DNA from: JAGZEG01 sp963930185
GTDB lineage: Bacteria; Actinomycetota; Coriobacteriia; Coriobacteriales; UMGS124
Direction of reading: 5' to 3'
Assembly: GCA_963930185.1 (NCBI GenBank)
Contig: CAWVLT010000047.1
Coordinates: 1 to 64,000, forward strand
Length of the DNA: 64,000 nucleotides
Part shown: positions 16,874 through 24,700 of the stretch, piece after piece
Position numbering within the stretch: the stretch's first letter is position 1
Layout: each line of letters starts with the position of its first letter
The notes under the pieces: generated by a model
The model's input: only the letters and a program-made list of their open reading frames with translations
The model's database searches: none
Told to the model about the DNA's origin: nothing
Position numbers and translations under genes: made by a program

Positions 16874-17001
16874 AGCCGGACGATGTATGGATGTCACATG
16901 CTCGCGCGGGACGAGCATGGGTGCCCCTCTGGGTTCCTCCGCTTATTTTGTTGCGAGCGATGCAAACGCCGGGCGCCGCCCCGTGCCCCGAGGCGTCCGG
17001 G

Positions 17002-17007
17002 TATACT
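17002..17007 (+). promoter_or_regulatory. Probable -10 box of purA
   Basis: TATACT at 17002-17007, 69 bases before the start codon. No good -35 is visible at the normal distance. Confidence 0.4.
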
Positions 17008-17075
17008 GTGAGAGTAACTGTCACTTGGGGCGGGTCGCGCAGCATCTCGCCTCATGCGAGAGAGAAGAGCGCAAC

Positions 17076-18359
17076 ATGCCCGCTACGATACTTGTCGGCG
17101 CACAGTGGGGCGACGAAGGCAAGGGCAAGATTACCGACCTCATCTCTGACAAGTACGACTTTGTCGTGCGCTATCAGGGCGGTAACAACGCCGGCCACAC
17201 GGTTATCACCCCCAAGCACAAGCTCGCCCTGCACCTCATTCCCTCGGGCGTCATGTACCCCACCATCACGCCGGTCATCGGCAACGGGTGCGTCATCGAT
17301 CCCAAGGTGCTGCTCGAGGAGATGGACATCCTCGAGGGCGAGGGCATCTCGTGCGAGCGCCTGAAGATCTCGGGTAACGCCCACATCATCATGCCCTACC
17401 ATCGTGACCTCGACGGCGCGAGCGAGCGCCGCCTGGGCAACAACCTCATCGGCACCACGCGCCGCGGCATCGGCCCGGCCTACCAGGACAAGGCCAGCCG
17501 CATGGGCCTGCGCATGCAGGACATGCTGGACAAGGACATCTTCCGCGAGAAGGTGGCCGCGGCCCTGCAGGAGAAGAACGACATCCTCGAGAAGGTGTAC
17601 GGCCTGCCCACCTACACGGTTGAGCAGATTTGCGAGGAGTTCTTCGCCTATGCCGACCGCCTGGCCCCCTACATCACCGAGACGACGAGCCTGCTGCACG
17701 ACGCCATCGAGCAGGACAAGAACGTGCTGTTCGAAGGCGCCCAGGGCACGCTGCTCGACATCGACTTCGGCACCTACCCGTTCGTGACCTCCTCGAGCTG
17801 CTCGGCCGGCGGCGCCATCACCGGCTCGGGCGTGGGGATCAAGAGCATCGACCGCATCCTGGGCATCGCCAAGGCCTACATCACGCGCGTGGGCTCGGGC
17901 CCGTTCCCCACGGAGATCCCCGAGAGCGACCCTGCGGGCGAGACCCTGTGCCAGGTGGGCAGCGAGTTCGGCGTGACCACGGGTCGCCGCCGCCGCTGCG
18001 GCTGGTTCGACGCCGTCATCGCCAAGTACTCCGCCCAGGTCAACGGTCTCACCGACCTGGCCATCACCAAGCTCGACGTGCTCTCGTCGCTCGACACCAT
18101 CAAGGTGTGCACGGCCTACGAGTGCGACGGCCAGGTGTATCGCACGGTGCCCCAGCACCAGACGCTGTTCCATCACGCCAAGCCAATCTACGAGGAGCTT
18201 CCCGGCTGGCGCGAGGACATCTCCATGTGCCGCAGCTTCTACGAGCTGCCGCGCGCGGCCAAGGACTACATCGACTACATCGAGGACCTTTCTGGCGTGA
18301 AGGTGTCCATCATCGCGGTGGGCCCGTCGCGCGAGCAGACCATCATGCGTCACTGGTAA
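17076..18359 (+). CDS. purA: Adenylosuccinate synthetase
   Basis: A 427-residue GTP-dependent enzyme joining IMP and aspartate, the first AMP-specific step. It begins with the P-loop region VGAQWGDEGKGKITDL and has the typical NNAGHT, GTTRRGIGPAY, GAQGTLLDIDFGTYPFVTSS and TTGRRRRCGWFD segments. The start at 17076 gives the standard N-terminus; GAGAAG lies upstream. purD follows 17 bases after the stop, so the two are probably one transcript. Its product is the substrate of PurB at the start of the window. Confidence 0.97.
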   Translation: MPATILVGAQWGDEGKGKITDLISDKYDFVVRYQGGNNAGHTVITPKHKLALHLIPSGVMYPTITPVIGNGCVIDPKVLLEEMDILEGEGISCERLKISGNAHIIMPYHRDLDGASERRLGNNLIGTTRRGIGPAYQDKASRMGLRMQDMLDKDIFREKVAAALQEKNDILEKVYGLPTYTVEQICEEFFAYADRLAPYITETTSLLHDAIEQDKNVLFEGAQGTLLDIDFGTYPFVTSSSCSAGGAITGSGVGIKSIDRILGIAKAYITRVGSGPFPTEIPESDPAGETLCQVGSEFGVTTGRRRRCGWFDAVIAKYSAQVNGLTDLAITKLDVLSSLDTIKVCTAYECDGQVYRTVPQHQTLFHHAKPIYEELPGWREDISMCRSFYELPRAAKDYIDYIEDLSGVKVSIIAVGPSREQTIMRHW

Positions 18360-18376
18360 GGTAGGGGGAGTCACAC

Positions 18377-19675
18377 ATGGATATCCTGCTGCTCGGTAGC
18401 GGCGGCCGCGAGCATGCGATCGCCGTGTCCCTCAAGCGCTCTTCTTCGTGCGGAAAGCTGTACGTGGCACCCGGCAACGGCGGGACGGCGTCCATCGCCA
18501 CCAACGTCGCACTGGACATCGAAGACGGCGCCGCCGTCGTGGCGTTTGCGCGCGAGCATAACGTGGGCCTGGTCGTGATCGGGCCCGAGGCCCCGCTGGT
18601 GGCCGGCGTGGCCGACGCGGTGCGCGAGGCGGGCATCGCCTGCTTCGGCCCGGGCGCGCAGGGCGCCCGCCTGGAGGGCAGCAAGCACTTCTCCAAGGAG
18701 TTCATGACCCGTCATGGCATCCCCACGGCGCCCTACCGCGCGTTTAACGCCGTCGAGCCGGCGTGCGACTACGTGCGCGAGCGCTTCGCCTCGGGCTGCG
18801 GCGTGCTCGTGGTGAAGGCCGACGGTCTGGCGGCGGGCAAGGGCGTGGTGGTCGCCAAGGACGAGCCCGAGGCCATCTCGGCCGTCGAGGCCTGCTTTGC
18901 CGGGCAGTTTGGCCAGGCCGGCTCCACCGTGGTCATCGAGGAGGGTCTGACCGGCCCGGAGTGCTCGTATCTGATCTTCACCGACGGCAAGGTCATGCGC
19001 CCCATGGCCACCGCCCAGGACCACAAGCGCGCCTACGAGGGCGACCGCGGGCCCAACACGGGCGGCATGGGGTGCTACTCTCCGGTGCCCATCGTCACCG
19101 ACGAGGAGATGGAGCAGATGACCGCCATCATGCAGAAGGCGGTCGACGGCATGGCGGCCGACGGCATCGACTACCGCGGCGTGCTCTACGGCGGCTTCAT
19201 GCTGACGCCCGAGGGGCCGCAGGTCCTCGAGTTCAACGCGCGCTTCGGTGACCCCGAGACCCAGGTCATCCTGCCGCGCCTGCGTACCGACCTGGTCGAC
19301 GTCATGATGGCGTGCGCCGAGTGCCGCCTGGGCGAGCTCGAGCTTTCGTGGCGCCCCGAGTGGGCGGTGACCGTGGTGCTGGCCTCGCAGGGCTATCCCA
19401 TGAGCTACAAGAAGGGCTTTGCCATTACCGACGTGGAGGCGGCCGAGAAGTTGCCCGGGGTGACGATCTACCACGCGGGCACGGCCCTGGACGCCGAGGG
19501 CACCCTGCGCACCTCCGGCGGGCGCGTCCTGGACGTCACCGCTCTGGGGGCCACCTTCGCCGAGGCTCGTGAGCGCGCCTACGAGGCCGCCGAGCTCATC
19601 TCCTTCGACGGCAAGCAGATGCGCATGGACATCGGCCTGCGTGCCCTGAGCGGCCGCGAGGCCTGGGAGGCATAG
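18377..19675 (+). CDS. purD: Phosphoribosylamine-glycine ligase
   Basis: A 432-residue ATP-grasp enzyme forming GAR from phosphoribosylamine, glycine and ATP. The N-terminus has MDILLLGSGGREHAIA. The ATP-grasp core has VVKADGLAAGKGVVVA and RGVLYGGFMLTPEG, and the metal-binding FNARFGDPETQ lies near residue 290. Length is normal and no fusion to PurM or PurN is seen. AGGGGGAG precedes the ATG. The Nudix gene begins 4 bases after its stop. Confidence 0.97.
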   Translation: MDILLLGSGGREHAIAVSLKRSSSCGKLYVAPGNGGTASIATNVALDIEDGAAVVAFAREHNVGLVVIGPEAPLVAGVADAVREAGIACFGPGAQGARLEGSKHFSKEFMTRHGIPTAPYRAFNAVEPACDYVRERFASGCGVLVVKADGLAAGKGVVVAKDEPEAISAVEACFAGQFGQAGSTVVIEEGLTGPECSYLIFTDGKVMRPMATAQDHKRAYEGDRGPNTGGMGCYSPVPIVTDEEMEQMTAIMQKAVDGMAADGIDYRGVLYGGFMLTPEGPQVLEFNARFGDPETQVILPRLRTDLVDVMMACAECRLGELELSWRPEWAVTVVLASQGYPMSYKKGFAITDVEAAEKLPGVTIYHAGTALDAEGTLRTSGGRVLDVTALGATFAEARERAYEAAELISFDGKQMRMDIGLRALSGREAWEA

Positions 19676-19679
19676 GGCC

Positions 19680-20252
19680 ATGGGCGAGGTGGACGAGCGC
19701 GTGTCCGACGATGGGCTGAGCGAGGTCATCGAGAGCAGCGTTGCGCAGTGGAGCGGGTCGTTCCTCACGGCCGAGGAGGTGACGGTGCGCCTGCCCGACG
19801 GCCGACGTGCCACGCGCGACGTGATCCGCCATCCCGGCGCCGTTGCCGTCATCGCGCTGACCGACGACGGCAAGATCGTGCTTGTCCACCAGTATCGCAC
19901 CGCCCTTGAGTGCGTGACCCTCGAGATCCCCGCCGGCAAGCTGGACGTGGGCGAGGATCCCGAACACGCCGCCCGCCGCGAGCTGGAGGAGGAGACTGGC
20001 TACGTCGCCGACCGCATGGCGTTTCTCGGCGACATAGCTCCCGCGGTGGGGTACTCCGACGAGATCTTGCACCTCTACATGGCCATGGGCCTGCACTTTG
20101 CCGGCGCCTCGCCCGACGAGGACGAATTCATCCACGTCGACCTGGTCGATCTGGGGGAGATGGTGGATCGCGTGCTCGACGGGCGGATCGTTGACTCCAA
20201 GACCGTCGCGGCCGTCCTTTTGTGCGATGCGATCTCGCGAAGGATGGAGTAG
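19680..20252 (+). CDS. Nudix hydrolase, ADP-ribose pyrophosphatase-like
   Basis: A 190-residue Nudix protein with a full box (AGKLDVGEDPEHAARREL followed by EEETGYV, residues ~84-107), which coordinates the catalytic Mg2+. The preceding VIALTDDGKIVLVHQYRTALE strand pair is typical of the ADP-ribose/sugar-nucleotide subgroup (NudF-like), which also has this early position of the box. It likely cleaves ADP-ribose or similar dinucleotides. It is translationally close to purD and ends at a strong terminator, making it the last gene of a purA-purD-nudix unit. Confidence 0.88.
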   Translation: MGEVDERVSDDGLSEVIESSVAQWSGSFLTAEEVTVRLPDGRRATRDVIRHPGAVAVIALTDDGKIVLVHQYRTALECVTLEIPAGKLDVGEDPEHAARRELEEETGYVADRMAFLGDIAPAVGYSDEILHLYMAMGLHFAGASPDEDEFIHVDLVDLGEMVDRVLDGRIVDSKTVAAVLLCDAISRRME

Positions 20253-20348
20253 AATCAGGGGGCGCGCCTGACGGGCGGCGCACCCGGTGCATACGCGCCC
20301 GACGGGCGCTGACAGACCGACCGAGACACACGCACGGTGGCTCTTCTG

Positions 20349-20387
20349 CACGGGGTGGGACAAAGTCCTGCCCCGTGTTAGGTTTTT
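20349..20387 (+). terminator. Terminator of the purA-purD-nudix unit
   Basis: A 13-bp stem including two G-U pairs (20349-20361 with 20365-20377), an AAA loop, then TTAGGTTTTT. Confidence 0.85.
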
Positions 20388-20404
20388 GGCCCGAAAGGGG
20401 AAGC

Positions 20405-22276
20405 ATGAGCGAAGCAAAGCCTAAGAACTCTACGTCCGACGCACGTTCCGGCGCACGTTCTGCCGCCACCTCGGGCAGCTCTGGGGAACAGGCGAAGTCC
20501 GGACGCGCCCCGCAGGCGGGCGAACGGCGCCACATGGGGCCGTTTCGTCGCTTCCTCTCCTACTACGGGCCGCAGAAGAAGCTCTTCTGGATCGACATGG
20601 CGTGCGCCCTACTCGTGGCCGCCATCGACCTGGCCTTTCCGCAGATCTTGCGCAATCTGACCAATGGCCTCTTCCAGGGGCCGGCGGGCGAGATCTACTC
20701 GGCCCTGGTGCTTCTGCTCGTGGGCTTGGTGGTCATGTACGCGGTGCGCTTCGCCTGCCGCTACTTCGTGGCGGCCTGGGGCCACATCATGGGTGCGCGC
20801 ATGGAGAACCGCATGCGCGCCGACCTGTTCGACCAGTACGAGCGCTTCTCGTTCTCGTGGTACGATCGCGTCAAGACCGGCGACATGATGAGCCGCGTGG
20901 TGAGCGATCTGTTTGACATCTCCGAGGCGGCACACCACGGCCCGGAGAACATCGTCATCAGCAGCATCGAGATCGTGGGCATGCTCGTCATCATGTCCAT
21001 CATCAACTGGCAGCTCGCGCTGGCCCTCACGCTGGTGACCGCCATCGCGGTCGTCTACCTCATCCGGCGCAACAAGACGCTGCAGGCCACCTTCCGCGAC
21101 AACCGCATCAAGATCTCGGGCATCAACTCCCAGCTCGAGGACTCGCTGTCGGGCATCCGCGTGGTCAAGTCGTTTGCGGCCGAGGACTACGAGCGCGCCA
21201 AGTTCCGCACGGCCAACGAGGCATACCTGGCCTCCAAGGAGAACACCTACCGCAACATGGGCGTGTTCAGCGCCGTGAGCTCCACGATCTCGGGCATGCT
21301 CTACACGGTGGTCATCGTGCTGGGCGGCTACCTGGTGGCGGCGGGGCAGCTCGCGGCGTCCGACCTCGCCATCTTCGCCCTGTATATCGGCATCCTGAGC
21401 ACCCCCATCGAGACGCTCGTGAACTTCACCGAGGTGTTCCAGAAGGCAGCGGCGGGCTTCAAGCGCTTCTGCGAGATCCTGGACACCAAGCCCGACATCG
21501 TCGACAGGCCCGACGCGCCCGATATCCGCGTGACCCAGGGACGCATCGACTTCGACGACGTGTGCTTCTCCTACGACGGCACGGTCGACGTGCTCGACCA
21601 CCTCGACCTGCACGTGGAGCCGGGGCAGACCGTGGCGCTGGTGGGCCCCTCGGGCGGCGGCAAGACCACGACGTGCTCGATGGTGCCGCGCTTCTACGAC
21701 GTGCGCAGCGGCTCGGTACGCATCGACGGCGTCGACGTGCGCGACGTCACCCAGGACAGCCTGCGGCGCAGCATCGGCCTGGTGCAGCAGGACATCTACC
21801 TGTTCGACGGCACCATCGGTGAGAACATCGCCTACGGCCGGCCCGACGCTACGCTCGACGAGATTGTCGAGGCCGCGAAGTCGGCCAACATCCACGACTT
21901 CGTGATGACGCTGCCCCTGGGGTACGACACGCTGGTGGGCGAGCGCGGGGCGCGACTCTCGGGCGGGCAGAAGCAGCGTATCTCCATGGCGCGCGTGTTC
22001 CTCAAGAACCCGCCCATCATCATCCTCGACGAGGCGACGAGCGCCCTGGATAACGAGAGCGAGCGGGCAGTGCAGGCCTCGCTCGCCAAGCTCTCGCAGG
22101 GACGCACCACGCTGGTGATCGCGCATCGGCTGTCGACCATCCGCAGCGCCACGCGCATCGTGGCCATGCAGGACGGCCGCGTGGCCGAGAGCGGCACGCA
22201 CGAGGAGCTGCTCGCCAAGGACGGCATCTACGCTCGGTATTACCGCATGCAGTTCCAGGGGATCATCGAGGACTAG
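20405..22276 (+). CDS. ABC exporter, fused membrane and ATPase domains
   Basis: A 623-residue half-transporter. A ~50-residue Ser/Gly-rich cytosolic leader precedes six helices (residues ~65-340, type IV exporter fold). The nucleotide-binding domain has Walker A GPSGGGKTT, a Q-loop, the signature LSGGQKQR, Walker B IIILDEATSALD and the H-loop AHRLSTI. It likely works as a homodimer exporting lipids, drugs or peptides (MsbA/YheI type); no peptidase C39 domain is present. The start at 20405 has AAAGGGGAA before it. No partner half-transporter is adjacent. Confidence 0.9.
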   Translation: MSEAKPKNSTSDARSGARSAATSGSSGEQAKSGRAPQAGERRHMGPFRRFLSYYGPQKKLFWIDMACALLVAAIDLAFPQILRNLTNGLFQGPAGEIYSALVLLLVGLVVMYAVRFACRYFVAAWGHIMGARMENRMRADLFDQYERFSFSWYDRVKTGDMMSRVVSDLFDISEAAHHGPENIVISSIEIVGMLVIMSIINWQLALALTLVTAIAVVYLIRRNKTLQATFRDNRIKISGINSQLEDSLSGIRVVKSFAAEDYERAKFRTANEAYLASKENTYRNMGVFSAVSSTISGMLYTVVIVLGGYLVAAGQLAASDLAIFALYIGILSTPIETLVNFTEVFQKAAAGFKRFCEILDTKPDIVDRPDAPDIRVTQGRIDFDDVCFSYDGTVDVLDHLDLHVEPGQTVALVGPSGGGKTTTCSMVPRFYDVRSGSVRIDGVDVRDVTQDSLRRSIGLVQQDIYLFDGTIGENIAYGRPDATLDEIVEAAKSANIHDFVMTLPLGYDTLVGERGARLSGGQKQRISMARVFLKNPPIIILDEATSALDNESERAVQASLAKLSQGRTTLVIAHRLSTIRSATRIVAMQDGRVAESGTHEELLAKDGIYARYYRMQFQGIIED

Positions 22277-22357
22277 GCGAGCGGCCCGCGTTTTGTGGGC
22301 GCTTTGGGCACAAAGCGGCGAATCCGCCGACCAGCGGCCCTTTTCTGCCCGCCATGG

Positions 22358-22386
22358 TTGTCCAGTTGAAAGCAATTGCGTATAGT
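22358..22386 (+). promoter_or_regulatory. Promoter of the one-helix membrane protein gene
   Basis: TTGTCC (22358-22363), a 17-base spacer and TATAGT (22381-22386), 67 bases before the start codon. Confidence 0.6.
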
Positions 22387-22452
22387 CCTCAATACTGGTG
22401 TATCCTTGCAAGGATGCATGTACTGTTCTGCGCAGGAGAGAGGGCAGGCTTC

Positions 22453-23169
22453 ATGGAGGGCAAAGACAGCTCCCGGACGGAGGAGTCGTCCATGCACGAC
22501 GAGCGTCCGCACGGGTACACGCTGGCCGATGAGGAGCTTGAGCGCGTGCACGAGAAGAGTATGTCGGGTGACGTGCTCGACCCCATAGCCCTGGACGACC
22601 CGACCGGCACCTCGGTTGAGCGCGTCGTGCTGCGCGTGGGTATCACCGTCGTGGCCATCCTGGTCGCTGGCATTCTCCTTGCCCAGGTTGCCTGCAAGAA
22701 CATCCGCCTGTCCATGGTGACCGACCTGGGCGAGGGCATCACGCAGGAGAGCGTGGGCTCCGCTCTGTCGAGCGGCATCCTGTGGGGAGGGGAGATCGTG
22801 GGCTTCCCCGCCGACTCCGAGGTGAACTCGTTCGACGCGGCGACGGGAACGCTCGAGGTCACGATGGCAGACGACTCCTCGCGTTCCGTCGAGCAGCTGC
22901 TCTCCGCCTTCCAGGGCAGGGCCATGACCCTGGCCATGAGCGCCTTCGAGGACGAGGCCGTGCGCACGGTGATCGTGCACGTGACGGGGCACGTCTCTGC
23001 GGAGGACGGCTCATTCACTGGCAAGGCCTCCGATCCCATGGGCGAGGCCGTGACGTTCACCTGGACGCGCAGCGACGCCGACCCCACCTCGTTCACCATG
23101 ACGATGACGGGCTATGACCCGGTGGCCGCGGCCTCTGCGAGCGCGCTGGGGGACGAGGCGCAGGGCTAG
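22453..23169 (+). CDS. Uncharacterised single-pass membrane protein
   Basis: A 238-residue protein not assigned to a family. A charged ~65-residue N-terminus is followed by one hydrophobic helix (VVLRVGITVVAILVAGILLAQ, ~residues 60-82). A ~150-residue outer domain of probable beta-strands follows, with Asp/Glu/Thr-rich segments. The topology suggests a cytosolic N-terminus and an exported C-terminus. The ATG at 22453 was chosen for AGGGCAGG upstream. Its last 4 bases overlap the end of the convergent torD-like gene. Confidence 0.75.
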   Translation: MEGKDSSRTEESSMHDERPHGYTLADEELERVHEKSMSGDVLDPIALDDPTGTSVERVVLRVGITVVAILVAGILLAQVACKNIRLSMVTDLGEGITQESVGSALSSGILWGGEIVGFPADSEVNSFDAATGTLEVTMADDSSRSVEQLLSAFQGRAMTLAMSAFEDEAVRTVIVHVTGHVSAEDGSFTGKASDPMGEAVTFTWTRSDADPTSFTMTMTGYDPVAAASASALGDEAQG

Positions 23170-23969
23170 CGTTCCTGCCGAGGCTCCTTCTTCACGGGAA
23201 AGTCCGCTGGGTCGAGCGTCTCGACTGCCGAGGTGTCAACAAGGTCTGCGGCCCATGAGAGGGCTTCGCGCGCGACCTGCGCCGCCGCCCGGTAGAGCCC
23301 GCTCTTTGCCTGGCGCTTGACGTTGCCCAGGTAGATGGGGGCAAACACCAGCAGGTGTTCGGAGAGAAACGCCCGCAGCTCTGCGGTGGCGCCCTGGCGG
23401 ATGACGTCGCCGCTGGGCTTATCGGAGTCGCTGCCATCGCCGTTGCTTGGTTCGGCCGTCTCCTGCCCTTGCTCGCTTGCCGCAGCCCCTGCCTCGGCGA
23501 CCTTTGAGACGTACAGGCACTCCAGGCCAAAGTGGTCGCACGGCTCGTTGCGGCCGGTTGCCAGCGACAGGCCGTGACGCTCGTAGTCGCGCTTCACCTG
23601 CAGAGTGGTGGGGCCAAACAGCGTGCGGTCGTCGGTGCGGTACACCGACTCGTAGGGGGAGGTTCTGCTAAAGCTCACCTGATAGAAGAGAAACGCGCGG
23701 TCCTGCCTGAACCGCGACGTCGCCGCCTGGGGGTCGGCCGCGGTCGCATATCCGTCAAGCACGTCCCTGAGCTCTCCCGCGCCGGGGCAGGCGGAGGCGA
23801 AGGGCTTCTCGGCCAGCAGGTCGCGCATGCGCGCCAGGTCGTCCACGACGCCCGCCTCGGGGTCCTCCCAGAACAGCCTCCCCACGACCCCAAAGACGAT
23901 CGAGATGGCGCGTAGCTGCTCTGCGCTCAGGGTTTTGCGTGCGCTGTCGTGCATGGCGGTGCTCATCAT
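23166..23969 (-). CDS. TorD/DmsD-family redox enzyme maturation chaperone
   Basis: A 267-residue all-helical chaperone of the TorD/NarJ family. It binds the Tat signal of the molybdenum subunit and helps cofactor insertion before export. The family motif appears as NEPCDHFGLEC (usual form EPDDH) near residue 145, and the RAFLFYQVSFSRTSPYESVY stretch fits the start of the second helical half. An extra Gly/Ser/Asp-rich linker of ~30 residues follows the motif. It is the last gene of the minus-strand dmsA-dmsB-torD group. Starts at 23969 or 23966 are both possible; AAAGG is 12 bases upstream. Confidence 0.85.
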   Translation of the reverse strand: MMSTAMHDSARKTLSAEQLRAISIVFGVVGRLFWEDPEAGVVDDLARMRDLLAEKPFASACPGAGELRDVLDGYATAADPQAATSRFRQDRAFLFYQVSFSRTSPYESVYRTDDRTLFGPTTLQVKRDYERHGLSLATGRNEPCDHFGLECLYVSKVAEAGAAASEQGQETAEPSNGDGSDSDKPSGDVIRQGATAELRAFLSEHLLVFAPIYLGNVKRQAKSGLYRAAAQVAREALSWAADLVDTSAVETLDPADFPVKKEPRQER

Positions 23970-23994
23970 GGCTGGCGCAACCTTTCTGAGAAAT

Positions 23995-24032
23995 GGGCCG
24001 CGCGCCGCGAGGCTTTCTGCGACGCGCGGCCC
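23995..24032 (-). terminator. Intercistronic hairpin between dmsB and the chaperone gene
   Basis: A perfect 10-bp GC stem (23995-24004 with 24023-24032). There is no T-run, so it may be a stability or partial-termination element that lowers chaperone expression relative to dmsAB. Confidence 0.45.
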
Positions 24033-24039
24033 GGGTGGA

Positions 24040-24669
24040 CTAACGGTGCTCGAGCGTGGCCTGGCCTATCTCGGCCAGGTTCATGATCTCCCCGCCCTTG
24101 TCGGAGTCGCGATGCGGGTTGATCACGACGTTGGGCTTGGTCTCATCACCGAACAGCGCGATGGTGCACGTGTCGCCGTAGCGCTCGCGTAGCTCGTCGA
24201 TCGGCCCGAACTCAAGGGCGCGCACGGGGCATGCGGTGGCGCAGGCGGGGTGGGGCACGCCGTCCTCACTTGCCTCGTCGGTGCACAGCGTGCATTTGAT
24301 CGACTTGTTGATCGTCTTGCTCACGAACGGGTGGCCGTAGGGGCAGGCCAGCGCGCAGGCGCCGCACCCGATGCACACCTCGTGGTCGGAGCGGACGATG
24401 CCGTCGGCATACTTCTGCATGGCGCCGGTGGGGCAGTTGGCCACGCAGGCCGGGTTGTCGCACTGCTGGCAGGTCAGCGAGACGTAGTAGGCAAACGCCG
24501 TGCTGGAAAAGGCCCCGTTCTCGTCGGTCGTGTAGCTGCCGCCGGCGAACTCGTAGACCTTGCGGATCTTCTCGTCGTCCTCCAGGTTGTTGCGGTCCAT
24601 GCACGCCGTCATGCAGGCCTTGCAGCCGGTGCAGATCTCGGTGTTCACGTAGAATCCGTACTGGGACAT
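24040..24669 (-). CDS. dmsB: DMSO reductase iron-sulfur subunit DmsB
   Basis: A 209-residue ferredoxin-like electron-transfer subunit. Four cysteine clusters for four [4Fe-4S] centres are visible: CTGCKACMTAC (Cys13, 16, 19, 23), CQQCDNPACVANCP, CIGCGACALACPYG, and CTLC with the later CATACP. It passes electrons from the membrane anchor to the molybdenum subunit. No signal peptide is present; it is carried out with DmsA by Tat. It starts 31 bases after dmsA with a GGAGAGGAGG ribosome site. Confidence 0.94.
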   Translation of the reverse strand: MSQYGFYVNTEICTGCKACMTACMDRNNLEDDEKIRKVYEFAGGSYTTDENGAFSSTAFAYYVSLTCQQCDNPACVANCPTGAMQKYADGIVRSDHEVCIGCGACALACPYGHPFVSKTINKSIKCTLCTDEASEDGVPHPACATACPVRALEFGPIDELRERYGDTCTIALFGDETKPNVVINPHRDSDKGGEIMNLAEIGQATLEHR

Positions 24670-24700
24670 CTCAGGTCCTCCTCTCCTGTCGTCCGGGCCG